Shown one piece after another: positions 37,956 through 45,582 of a stretch of 64,000 bases of DNA. The first letter of the stretch is position 1; each line of letters begins with the position of its first letter. Position numbers and translations under genes: made by a program. A model generated the notes under the pieces. That model had not been told where the DNA came from, did no database searches, and saw only the letters and a list, made by a program, of their open reading frames with translations. Origin of the DNA: an uncultured Christensenellaceae bacterium (GTDB taxonomy: Bacteria > Bacillota > Clostridia > Christensenellales > Pumilibacteraceae); the NCBI GenBank assembly GCA_910586925.1, contig CAJUKG010000002.1:124001-188000 (forward strand), read 5' to 3'.

Positions 37956-38492
37956 TTATCGGTCGATAAAATCCGCCCATTTTAGGTCGGTTTTTTCCGA
38001 TTGCTTTTGCCAAAACAGCAATCTGTCTATATAGAAATTTATTCTTTGCTCGACTGCTTCTCGGAACTCGTTCATTCCGATTCTTCGGACGATGGCGGTC
38101 AATTCGTAAATAGGGTAGCCTGGTGCGTGCGTTCGTGTATGAACTACCGAGCACGCTTGACCGATCGCATGGCATAGCGCAATATCCGAAATATCGGTTA
38201 TTTCTTTTGCCATGGCGTGACAATCCAATATGGCTTTTTTCGCGACGGGCATTTTAACTTCGCCGCTCGCCCAGAGTTTGGACAAGTTTAACGCGTTCGT
38301 CGGTCTGTTGTCGTACGGATAATTTTTGATTAAATCTTGCACCGATCTTTCCGCAAGCTCGAACGCCCACATGACCAGTGTTTTGTGCGATTGGTTTTCG
38401 ATACATGCAATAAGATCGGCAAAACATTCGTCGCTCGGATAGAATAAAACTTTTCTTCCTGCGTTTGCTCGCTGCGTCACCGTTTCATACAT
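37956..38492 (-). CDS. Imm-5-like putative immunity protein
   Basis: A 178-residue, helix-rich protein of the kind annotated 'Imm-5-like' ('LVMWAFELAERSVQDLI', 'AKKAILDCHAMAKE', 'ALCHAIGQACSVVHTRTHAPG'). Family membership is recognised from memory of these spaced motifs. It is a single gene with its own promoter and CGGAG before the ATG. No polymorphic toxin, secretion gene or partner immunity gene is nearby, so an orphan immunity or a housekeeping role are both possible. Confidence 0.6.
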   Translation of the reverse strand: MYETVTQRANAGRKVLFYPSDECFADLIACIENQSHKTLVMWAFELAERSVQDLIKNYPYDNRPTNALNLSKLWASGEVKMPVAKKAILDCHAMAKEITDISDIALCHAIGQACSVVHTRTHAPGYPIYELTAIVRRIGMNEFREAVEQRINFYIDRLLFWQKQSEKTDLKWADFIDR

Positions 38493-38539
38493 AACTATTT
38501 CTCCGATAAATACTTTTGTCGCGATATTCGAGTGCTTAT

Positions 38540-38568
38540 ATTATAGCATAAATAGTATGCGGTTTCAA
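38540..38568 (-). promoter_or_regulatory. Promoter of the Imm-5-like gene
   Basis: Minus strand TTGAAA (38568-38563), a 17-bp spacer, TATAAT (38545-38540), about 48 bp before the start codon. Confidence 0.7.
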
Positions 38569-38655
38569 GCATGCGACGCGGACATTATCGACATAAATAA
38601 ACGCATAAAGAAAAATGTCCTAAACGGACTTGATTTGTTCGGTAATCATGTCACG

Positions 38656-38684
38656 AAAAAAGCACCGACACGCGGTGCGTTTTT
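38656..38684 (-). terminator. Terminator of the tRNA-Val gene
   Basis: Stem GCACCG/CGGTGC with a 5-nt loop, followed on the minus strand by six T; it begins directly after the encoded CCA end. A T run on the plus side means it could also work in the other direction. Confidence 0.8.
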
Positions 38685-38686
38685 CA

Positions 38687-38762
38687 TGGTGGGCAATGAG
38701 GGACTCGAACCCCCGACTTTCTCCACGTCAAGAAGACACTCTCCCAGCTGAGTTAATTGCCC
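38687..38762 (-). tRNA. tRNA-Val (anticodon GAC)
   Basis: A 76-nt cloverleaf: acceptor GGGCAAT pairs with ATTGCCC; the D arm is ACTC-AGCTGGGA-GAGT; the anticodon stem TCTTC/GGAGA holds the loop TTGACGT (anticodon GAC, Val); the T arm is GGGGG-TTCGAGT-CCCTC; discriminator A and an encoded CCA follow. All stems pair apart from G-T wobbles. Confidence 0.95.
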
Positions 38763-38781
38763 GAAAACATTCAGCTTTATA

Positions 38782-38810
38782 AGTGTAGTATATTTTGCGG
38801 TTTTTGTCAA
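38782..38810 (-). promoter_or_regulatory. Promoter of the tRNA-Val gene
   Basis: Minus strand TTGACA (38810-38805), a 17-bp spacer, TACACT (38787-38782), 19 bp before the tRNA 5' end. Confidence 0.75.
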
Positions 38811-38819
38811 GCGGTTTGC

Positions 38820-38848
38820 TTGTATTTTTTTTATTTATATGTTAAAAT
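38820..38848 (+). promoter_or_regulatory. Promoter of dtd with almost no leader
   Basis: TTGTAT (38820-38825), a 17-bp spacer, TAAAAT (38843-38848). The ATG of dtd is only 6 nt after the -10 box and there is no Shine-Dalgarno, so the mRNA should begin at or next to the start codon. Confidence 0.6.
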
Positions 38849-38854
38849 ATCGGT

Positions 38855-39304
38855 ATGAAGGCTGTTATTCAACGTGTGGCGCGCGCCGCGCTTTCGGTTT
38901 CGGGTGAGGCGGTCGCGGAAATCGGGCGAGGACTTGTCGTTTATGTCGGCGTCGAGCAAGGCGATTGCGAAGCGGATATTTCCGCGTTCTGCAAAAAGCT
39001 CGTTGCAATGCGCATTTTTTCGGACGATAACGGCAAGATGAACCTGTCCGTTTGCGACGTCGGCGGCGAAATACTTCTCGTTTCAAACTTTACTTTGTGC
39101 GCCGATATTTCGCACGGCAACCGCCCGAGTTTCTCTTTGGCGATGCGTCCCGCTTCCGCGGCGAGCGACATGTTCGATTATTGTGTCGCCGCTACGCGCA
39201 CGCTTATGGGCGAGAACGGTGCGGACAGAGTGAAATGCGGGATATTCGGCGCGGATATGCTTATAGATCAAGCCAACGACGGACCTGTTACCATTATTTA
39301 CTGA
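38855..39304 (+). CDS. dtd: D-aminoacyl-tRNA deacylase
   Basis: A 149-residue full-length DTD that removes D-amino acids wrongly loaded on tRNA. The N-terminus 'MKAVIQRVARAALSVSGE', the active-site strand 'LLVSNFTLCAD' (family usually SQFTL) and the C-terminal 'NDGPVTI' motif are present. It is first in dtd-queH-uvrC-hprK, where successive genes nearly touch or overlap. The start appears leaderless: no ribosome site precedes the ATG. Confidence 0.93.
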   Translation: MKAVIQRVARAALSVSGEAVAEIGRGLVVYVGVEQGDCEADISAFCKKLVAMRIFSDDNGKMNLSVCDVGGEILLVSNFTLCADISHGNRPSFSLAMRPASAASDMFDYCVAATRTLMGENGADRVKCGIFGADMLIDQANDGPVTIIY

Positions 39305-39305
39305 C

Positions 39306-39872
39306 ATGCTTTACGACGGTGACATAAAAGACAAAAGAATATTACTGCACGCCTGTTGCGGACCGTGCAGTCTGGGTGCGATCGAACCGCTGCTTTCCGA
39401 CGGGGCGGATTTGACGCTGTTCTTTTATAATCCGTGCATTATCAACGGCGAGTTTGAAAAGCGTCTTGCCGCATTGCGATCCGTCGCTTCGCATTACAAA
39501 CTTCCGCTCGTCGTACCCGAACACGACTATTCGGCGTATCTGGCTTACGCGAAGCCGCACGCCTCGCTTCCCGAGGGCGGGGACAGGTGCCGTTTGTGTT
39601 TTACGGACAGACTGTGCGTATCTGCGGAGTATGCCGCGGAACACGGTTTCGATATGTACACGACGACGCTCACCGTAAGTCCGCATAAGAACAGCAAACT
39701 GATATTTTCGATAGCGGGCGGCTTCGATTTCGGTGCACCGTTTTTGCCGCGCGATTTCAAGAAGCGCGACGGGTATCTTCTTTCGTGCCGACGGGCGAAA
39801 GAACTTGACATATACAGGCAGAAATTTTGCGGGTGCGAGTTCTCGCTTACCGCGTCGGGCGGTGACGCATGA
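39306..39872 (+). CDS. queH: Epoxyqueuosine reductase QueH
   Basis: A 188-residue QueH-family (DUF208) iron-sulfur enzyme for the last step of queuosine synthesis. The paired cysteine motifs 'LHACCGPCS' near the N-terminus and 'CRLCFTDRL', plus the C-terminal 'YRQKFCGCEFS', are the family signature. It begins 1 nt after dtd and overlaps uvrC by 4 bases (ATGA). Confidence 0.92.
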   Translation: MLYDGDIKDKRILLHACCGPCSLGAIEPLLSDGADLTLFFYNPCIINGEFEKRLAALRSVASHYKLPLVVPEHDYSAYLAYAKPHASLPEGGDRCRLCFTDRLCVSAEYAAEHGFDMYTTTLTVSPHKNSKLIFSIAGGFDFGAPFLPRDFKKRDGYLLSCRRAKELDIYRQKFCGCEFSLTASGGDA

Positions 39873-42547
39873 ACGATAAAATAGCCGCCAAACTGAAAGA
39901 TCTTCCCGACACGCCCGGCGTATACATTATGCGCGATATTACGGGCACCGTGATATACGTCGGTAAAGCGGTCGTGCTCAAAAACCGTGTGCGGCAGTAT
40001 TTTCAACATACCGAAAAACCTGTCAAAGTTCAGGCGATGGTCGACAATATCGACGACTTCGATTATATAATAACTCGCACCGAAAAGGACGCGCTCGCGC
40101 TCGAAAACAATCTTATAAAGAAGTACAAGCCGCACTATAACATTCTCCTCAAGGACGACAAAACAAGCCCGTACATTCGCATCGACACCCGCGCCGAGTT
40201 CCCGACGATCGAGGTGACGCGGCGGGTGAAGCGGGACGGCGCGAGGTATTTCGGACCTTTTATCGGGGTGTCGGTGCGCGACGTGATCTCGGTTTTGCAG
40301 GCGGTCTACAAGCTCCGCACATGCTCGGGGAAGCTCGCGAAACGCAACAGACCTTGCCTCAATTACGACATAGATCTGTGCTTCGCGCCGTGTTGCGATC
40401 GTTGCGATCGCGACGAGTATATGAAAGCAGTAGGCGGTGCCATGTCGTTCCTTTCGGGCGGCGGAGACGATATTTCGGGCATTATAACGCAAAAGATGAC
40501 GGACGCCGCGGCGCAGGAGAATTTCGAGCGGGCTATTTCGTACCGAAATCAGTTGCGCGTTCTCGAAAACTTAAAGAGCAAAGTCGTGGGCGAACTCGGC
40601 AGTATCGTCAATATCGACGCGTTCTGCTATACAGACAACGGACTGTACGGCGCGGTGAGCGTGTGTATCGTGCGCGGCGGTAAGATGATGGGCGTTAAAA
40701 ACTATATCATAAACGAGCCGCAGGTATTCGGCGGAGATATGCCGACCTTTCTCACGCAGTATTATTCGATGACGAACGAACTGCCCGACGAGATCTGTTT
40801 GCAAGACGAGTGCGACGTCGCGCCGCTTATCGACTATTTCGCGTCGGTGTATTCCAAGCGACCGCTCGTCACATTTCCCAAAAAGGGCATGCGTAAAAAA
40901 CTGCTTGACACCGCAATGCGAAACTGCTCCGACTATCTCTTAAAGAGCGCGGACAGAGTCAAGCGCGACGCGGATATGACGCTCGGCGCGTGCGAACGGC
41001 TTAAAGCGGTGTTCGATCTTCCGAGCGCGCGGCGCATCGAATGTTACGATATTTCCAATATTTCGGGCGTCGATAAAGTCGCGTCGGGAGTCGTGTTCAT
41101 CGACGGCAAAGCCGACAAGGCGCAGTATCGGCGGTACCGTATACGCACCGTCGAGGGCGCGGACGATTTTCGTTCGATGTACGAAACTCTCACGCGGCGG
41201 TTCGTGCGGTATAAGAACGGCGATGCGGGGTTTGACGAACTGCCCGATCTCATCGTGATCGACGGCGGACTCGAACAGGTGGAGTTCGCGTCGCGAGCCG
41301 CCGACGACGCGGGTATAAAAGTGCCGATGGTAGGGCTTGCCAAGCGTGACGAGGAACTGTATCTTCGCGGCGTTGCGGAACCTGTAAAGCTCAAGCGCGA
41401 CGATTACGGACTGCGGCTGTTGCAACGCGTTCGCGACGAAGCGCACAGGTTTGCGGTGCTGTATCACCGCACGGTGCGGTCGCGGCGGTACGAAAGCGAA
41501 CTCAAGGGCATACCCGGCGTCGGCGCGTCTACGGTAAAGAAGGTGCTCGAAGCGTTCAATACGCGAACGATCGTCGAGGCGACGCCCGAGCTTTTGGTGT
41601 CGCGCGCGGGGATAACGCGCAAGGCGGCGCAAAACATTTACGATTACTACCACCCGACGGAGGCAACGCTCGGAATGAAATACTCTCTCATAGCCGTCGA
41701 TATGGACGGCACGATGCTTAACGACGAACTTACGGTGTCGCAGGCGAATATCGACGCCGTGCGGCGGTACAGAGAACGCGGCGGCATATTCACTATCTGT
41801 ACGGGGCGTGCGCCCGCCGCGGTGTCCCGGTACCTGCACGATCTCGGGCTTGACGAAGTGCCCGTTCGCATGATATGCAATATCGGCGGAACGATCGCGC
41901 GTACCGACACCCTCGAAACGGTGAAACTTTTCGGCATGACGAAAGAAACGGCGACCGAGCTTGTGAAGTTCCTCGAAGAACGGACGCGGCTCGTAATGGT
42001 GTATGCCGACGACGGGCTGAAGATCGCGAAGTCCACGCCGCTTTCCGATATGTATTGCGGCAAGGTCGGTGTGGAATTCGACGAAGTGGGAGATCTTTCG
42101 GGGTATGCCGATTCGGGTTGCGGCACGGTGGTCAAAGTGCTCGCCGTGCTCGATGCGCGAGATTACGAGAACACCGTCAAAATGCTCGAAGCGCGTTTTC
42201 CCGATCTGCACTATTTGCAGTCGACTGCGCCTTTTCTCAAAACGCTCCGCGCCGAGGGCGAGGATTTCGACCCGACCATGGTGGAATGTATACCCATCGG
42301 AGTGGATAAAGGAACGGGACTGAAGTTCGTCGCGGACAGCTACGGCATACCCATGTCGAGCGTTATGGCGTTCGGCGACAGTTTCAATGACGCGGCGATG
42401 ATAAAGGTCGCGGGGCTGGGCGTTGCCATGGGCAATGCTTGCGCGCCGCTCAAAAGTTTTGCGGGCTACGTGGCGGAAACGAACAATGCCGACGGCGTTG
42501 CGAAAACAATAGAAAAATTCTGTTTGGCGGGTGATGACAATGGCTAA
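39869..42547 (+). CDS. uvrC: UvrC-HAD phosphatase fusion
   Basis: A single 892-residue frame. Residues 1-602 are a complete excinuclease subunit C: GIY-YIG nuclease ('DTPGVYIMRDITGTVIYVGK'), the 'NRPCLNYDIDLCFAPC' cysteine cluster, a UVR helix pair (about 210-240), an RNase H-like nuclease ('ECYDISNISG', 'DLIVIDGGLEQV') and helix-hairpin-helix ('KGIPGVGASTVKKVLEAF'). Residues 603-892 are a complete Cof-type HAD phosphatase ('IAVDMDGTMLNDEL', 'FGDSFNDAAMIKVAG'). UvrC usually ends near residue 600, so the join occurs exactly where one protein would stop. An ATG at 41675 with GGAGG upstream could also start the HAD part alone. Confidence 0.88.
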   Translation: MNDKIAAKLKDLPDTPGVYIMRDITGTVIYVGKAVVLKNRVRQYFQHTEKPVKVQAMVDNIDDFDYIITRTEKDALALENNLIKKYKPHYNILLKDDKTSPYIRIDTRAEFPTIEVTRRVKRDGARYFGPFIGVSVRDVISVLQAVYKLRTCSGKLAKRNRPCLNYDIDLCFAPCCDRCDRDEYMKAVGGAMSFLSGGGDDISGIITQKMTDAAAQENFERAISYRNQLRVLENLKSKVVGELGSIVNIDAFCYTDNGLYGAVSVCIVRGGKMMGVKNYIINEPQVFGGDMPTFLTQYYSMTNELPDEICLQDECDVAPLIDYFASVYSKRPLVTFPKKGMRKKLLDTAMRNCSDYLLKSADRVKRDADMTLGACERLKAVFDLPSARRIECYDISNISGVDKVASGVVFIDGKADKAQYRRYRIRTVEGADDFRSMYETLTRRFVRYKNGDAGFDELPDLIVIDGGLEQVEFASRAADDAGIKVPMVGLAKRDEELYLRGVAEPVKLKRDDYGLRLLQRVRDEAHRFAVLYHRTVRSRRYESELKGIPGVGASTVKKVLEAFNTRTIVEATPELLVSRAGITRKAAQNIYDYYHPTEATLGMKYSLIAVDMDGTMLNDELTVSQANIDAVRRYRERGGIFTICTGRAPAAVSRYLHDLGLDEVPVRMICNIGGTIARTDTLETVKLFGMTKETATELVKFLEERTRLVMVYADDGLKIAKSTPLSDMYCGKVGVEFDEVGDLSGYADSGCGTVVKVLAVLDARDYENTVKMLEARFPDLHYLQSTAPFLKTLRAEGEDFDPTMVECIPIGVDKGTGLKFVADSYGIPMSSVMAFGDSFNDAAMIKVAGLGVAMGNACAPLKSFAGYVAETNNADGVAKTIEKFCLAGDDNG

Positions 42548-43601
42548 AAGAAAGAAGCAGACACAGGACGAAACGACGGTCGCCGAACGCGAAAAATCGG
42601 CGCGTGCCGAAGAAATACGTTTAGAACCGAAGTCGGGTACCGATACGCCGCCCGCCGAGTCGTCGGAGCGGGAAGAGGACGAGATCGAGCGTGCCGTCGC
42701 CGTCGAGGAATTTGCCGAGCGCATGGAACTCGACATTTTACACTGCGGCGACAACAAAACCATCAATTTCCGCACGGTGAATATAAGTCGCCCGGGCTTG
42801 CAGCTCGCCGGATATTACAAGCATTTTTCTGATGAGCGCGTTCAGGTAATAGGCGAAATGGAAACGGCGTACCTGTTGCAAATGACGCACGGTGCGCGTA
42901 AAACGGCGTGCGAAACGCTCATGCAATATCCCATTCCGTGCATTATAATAACGTCGAAACAGCCGCCGTGCGAAGAATTGCTTTCCGCAGTGCAAAAATA
43001 CAATCGCGTGCTGTTGAGTTCGCCCAATCGCACTACGGTGTTCGTAAATAAACTCGCGCTGTATCTTACGGAGCTTCTCGCCCCGTCGCAGACGATACAC
43101 GGCGTGCTTATGGATATTTACGGCGTTGGCGTGCTCGTGATAGGCGAGTCGGGTATCGGCAAGAGCGAAACCGCGCTGTCGCTTATAGAGCGCGGACATA
43201 TGCTCGTCGCCGACGACGCCGTGACTATAACGCGCGTTGGCGAAAGGCTTATCGGAACGAGCCCCGACGTGATACGGTATTTTATGGAAGTGCGCGGTAT
43301 AGGCATTATCGACGTGAAAGCGATGTACGGCGCGGGCGCGGTGCAGCTCGACAAAACCATCGACATGGTTGTAAAACTCGAGGCGTGGAACGACAAAGCG
43401 CAGTACGACAGAATGGGCGGCGAGTCCGAATATTACACCGTACTCGGCGTCAAAAGACCGCTCGGCGTTATTCCCGTAAAGCCGGGCAGAAACCTCGCCG
43501 TAATATTGGAAGCGGCGGCGCGTACGCACAGACTCAATGATTTGGGGTTCAGTGCGGCGGAAGAACTGAACGGCAGACTGCGCAATAAATTCCGCAAGTA
43601 A
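42540..43601 (+). CDS. hprK: HPr kinase/phosphorylase
   Basis: A 353-residue bifunctional kinase/phosphorylase of HPr Ser46, the sensor of catabolite repression in Bacillota. The Walker A loop 'GESGIGKSETALSLIERGH', 'LVADDAV' and the signature 'MEVRGIGIIDVKAMYGAGAV' are intact. The N-terminus carries a charged extension of about 45-55 residues rich in Glu, Lys and Arg before the usual domain. Start candidates are GTG 42531, ATG 42534 and ATG 42540; all overlap the uvrC fusion gene, and I chose 42540 for its spacing to a purine-rich stretch. Confidence 0.93.
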   Translation: MAKRKKQTQDETTVAEREKSARAEEIRLEPKSGTDTPPAESSEREEDEIERAVAVEEFAERMELDILHCGDNKTINFRTVNISRPGLQLAGYYKHFSDERVQVIGEMETAYLLQMTHGARKTACETLMQYPIPCIIITSKQPPCEELLSAVQKYNRVLLSSPNRTTVFVNKLALYLTELLAPSQTIHGVLMDIYGVGVLVIGESGIGKSETALSLIERGHMLVADDAVTITRVGERLIGTSPDVIRYFMEVRGIGIIDVKAMYGAGAVQLDKTIDMVVKLEAWNDKAQYDRMGGESEYYTVLGVKRPLGVIPVKPGRNLAVILEAAARTHRLNDLGFSAAEELNGRLRNKFRK

Positions 43602-43642
43602 TGATTAATTATACAAATAAATATTAAGCAAATGATATATAG

Positions 43643-43933
43643 TTATTTGCATCTGCGTGTGCATGCAATATCTTCTATCAAAAGCCGTATGTGCGCCGCT
43701 TCCGCGTCGGTCAGTTCGGATGCGTCTATCGTCGTGCCCGTTTGCAATCCCAATAGATAGTCCGTAGTCGTTTTGAAATACTTGCTTATTTTAACGAGCA
43801 TTTCTATAGACGGTTGAATATAATCGTTTTCCCAATTCGATACGCACTGTTTGCTGACGCCGAGTGCCGAAGCAAGCTCTACTTGCGTAAGCCCTCTCGC
43901 TATGCGCAATTTTTTTATATTGTCGTTTAACAT
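43643..43933 (-). CDS. XRE-family helix-turn-helix regulator
   Basis: A 96-residue regulator with an N-terminal lambda-repressor-like HTH (residues 5-62; 'GLTQVELASALGVSKQCVSNWEN') and a short C-terminal helical part ending 'CTRRCK'. GAGGA precedes the ATG. It is transcribed away from the membrane protein gene at 44065, with inverted repeats between the two starts, so it probably represses that gene, itself, or both. Confidence 0.88.
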   Translation of the reverse strand: MLNDNIKKLRIARGLTQVELASALGVSKQCVSNWENDYIQPSIEMLVKISKYFKTTTDYLLGLQTGTTIDASELTDAEAAHIRLLIEDIACTRRCK

Positions 43934-43960
43934 ATTTGCTTCCTCGCAGTAGTGTGCATT

Positions 43961-43999
43961 AAATTTGTGTAAATTATTACAATACTATTGTACAAATTT
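43961..43999. promoter_or_regulatory. Nested inverted repeats, candidate XRE operator
   Basis: The outer pair AAATTTGT (43961-43968) / ACAAATTT (43992-43999) encloses a perfect palindrome ACAATA-C-TATTGT (43979-43991). They end 2 bp before the -35 box of the divergent promoter. Confidence 0.55.
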
Positions 44000-44001
44000 G
44001 C

Positions 44002-44031
44002 TTGACAAGGCGCAAAATACTATGGTATACT
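44002..44031 (+). promoter_or_regulatory. Promoter of the small membrane protein gene
   Basis: TTGACA (44002-44007), an 18-bp spacer, TATACT (44026-44031), with AAGGAGG shortly before the ATG at 44065. Confidence 0.75.
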
Positions 44032-44064
44032 ATCAGTATACTTTTGCAAGGAGGAAATTTACAA

Positions 44065-44628
44065 ATGGCAAGAGAAACCGTGACCGTGCAGTGTTATCCG
44101 AGCGACAGCGCGGTAAATGAAAAGGTGAGCGTATACGAGTCGTTCGGGTGGGAGCTTATCAACAACCAAAGGTGTCAGGAGTACGAAGGTCAAACGAGCG
44201 ACGGAAGTACGATCACCAATCACTACTCGACGTTCAACAAGCTGACGTTCTCGCGAGAGAAAAGCAATAAGTGGTATACCGAAGTAGTTGCGTTGGAGAG
44301 CGAGTATACGACGCTTATGAAAAGCGAACCGTACGATTATTCGTATAAACCGAGCAAAGGCTGGCTGTTATACGGCATTGTGGGGCTTGTAATCGCCGTA
44401 TGCGGCGCGCTGATGTTTTGGGGCATGGAATTATTGAGCTATATATGGTATGTTCCGTGCGGTTTGGCGGTTATCGGTGTGATATTGCTGATAGTTTATA
44501 TAGTGAAGAATAAAAAGTACAAGAATATGCACGCCGCGTATTTGGCGAGAAAGCGGGATTGGGATAATACTACCAAAAAAGAAGCGGAAAAAATCCGCAA
44601 CAAAGCCGCCGCGCTTGTGAACGAATAA
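44065..44628 (+). CDS. Membrane protein of unknown function
   Basis: A 187-residue protein. The ATG at 44065 follows a strong AAGGAGG. Residues 1-95 form a soluble, beta-rich domain ('VYESFGWELINNQRCQEYEG'). Two transmembrane helices (about 98-118 and 125-147) and a basic, coiled C-terminus ('KKYKNMHAAYLARKRDWDN') follow. I do not recognise the family. It is isolated between the XRE regulator and a strong terminator and is probably under that regulator's control. Confidence 0.8.
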   Translation: MARETVTVQCYPSDSAVNEKVSVYESFGWELINNQRCQEYEGQTSDGSTITNHYSTFNKLTFSREKSNKWYTEVVALESEYTTLMKSEPYDYSYKPSKGWLLYGIVGLVIAVCGALMFWGMELLSYIWYVPCGLAVIGVILLIVYIVKNKKYKNMHAAYLARKRDWDNTTKKEAEKIRNKAAALVNE

Positions 44629-44634
44629 TAAATA

Positions 44635-44669
44635 AACAGCCTTTCCGAGACGTTCTCGGGAAGGCTGTT
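44635..44669. terminator. Bidirectional terminator between convergent genes
   Basis: A 16-bp stem (AACAGCCTTTCCGAGA / TCTCGGGAAGGCTGTT, one wobble) with the 3-nt loop CGT. It lies 6 bp after the membrane protein stop and 24 bp after the end of the minus-strand lipid kinase gene. Confidence 0.8.
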
Positions 44670-44693
44670 TCGATATTCGCGTTTATTGTTGCG

Positions 44694-45560
44694 TCACGTA
44701 TTTTCTATATTCGTAAATGTTTTTACGCCGTGTTTTACGACGCTCGCATCGAAATCGAGGTCGTAATATATTTCGCCGTCGAGCTGTACGGGCGCGGTCG
44801 TTTGCACGCGCACCGATTCGCAGATCATGTGGTGCGTATACGGCTTGCTCATATGTTTGCCTTTTACGAACTTCGGCATTACCAATACCGTCGGAACGCG
44901 TTTCGGTTTTTCCATTACGATCACGTCGAGCTTGCCGTCGTCGGCAATGCTTACGGGCGACAGGCGAATCCCGCTGCCTATCTGAGTGCCGTTGCATACG
45001 CCCGTCATGATGCAGTCGTATTCGCGTGTTTCGCCGTTACACTCGACGGTCACGCGATAGGGCTTGTATTTGAGCAGACAGCGGAACAGCGATGCGACGT
45101 AAGTCAGTTTGTTGTTGCTGTTGGACGTCTTGAGCAGCACTTCGACGTCCAATCCCGTGCCTGCGACGTTCAAGCACCGCTTGTCCGCGACGCGGATATA
45201 GTCGAGTTCTCTCGGCACGCCGTTTACTATGCTCGCGATCGCTTTTACGGGGTCGAGCGACGCGCATTTCGTGCCGATGGCAAAGTCGTTGCCGCGTCCC
45301 GCGGGAATAAATCCCATTCGCGCTTTATCGAAATCCATGCCGTTCAGCACTTCGTGAAACGTGCCGTCGCCGCCGAGCGCGACTACCGTAGTTGCGCCGT
45401 TATCGCACAGAGACTGCGTTATCTTTTTTCCGTGTCCGACGCCCGTTGTTTCGTGTACGGAGTATTCTATACCGCGTTCGTCGAGGTAGGCGACGGCTTT
45501 GGCAAGGCTTTTCGCGCCGTTGCCTTTTCCGCTTGTTTTGTTTGCTACAATATCTATCAT
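44694..45560 (-). CDS. YegS/BmrU-type diacylglycerol/lipid kinase
   Basis: A 288-residue lipid kinase of the DAGK catalytic family. The nucleotide site 'VVALGGDGTFHEVLNG' is intact, with 'GFIPAGRGNDFA' and 'QLDGE' further on. Likely substrate is diacylglycerol or another membrane lipid; the exact one cannot be read from sequence. AAAGGA precedes the ATG. It lies 22 nt downstream of the Fic-like gene on the same strand, so the two probably share a transcript. Confidence 0.88.
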   Translation of the reverse strand: MIDIVANKTSGKGNGAKSLAKAVAYLDERGIEYSVHETTGVGHGKKITQSLCDNGATTVVALGGDGTFHEVLNGMDFDKARMGFIPAGRGNDFAIGTKCASLDPVKAIASIVNGVPRELDYIRVADKRCLNVAGTGLDVEVLLKTSNSNNKLTYVASLFRCLLKYKPYRVTVECNGETREYDCIMTGVCNGTQIGSGIRLSPVSIADDGKLDVIVMEKPKRVPTVLVMPKFVKGKHMSKPYTHHMICESVRVQTTAPVQLDGEIYYDLDFDASVVKHGVKTFTNIENT

Positions 45561-45582
45561 GCGTTTTTTTCCTTTGATAAGA

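Noticed and set aside
38557..38751. A 64-codon plus-strand frame covering the tRNA-Val gene
   Set aside because: It runs through the terminator and tRNA on the opposite strand and has no ribosome site.
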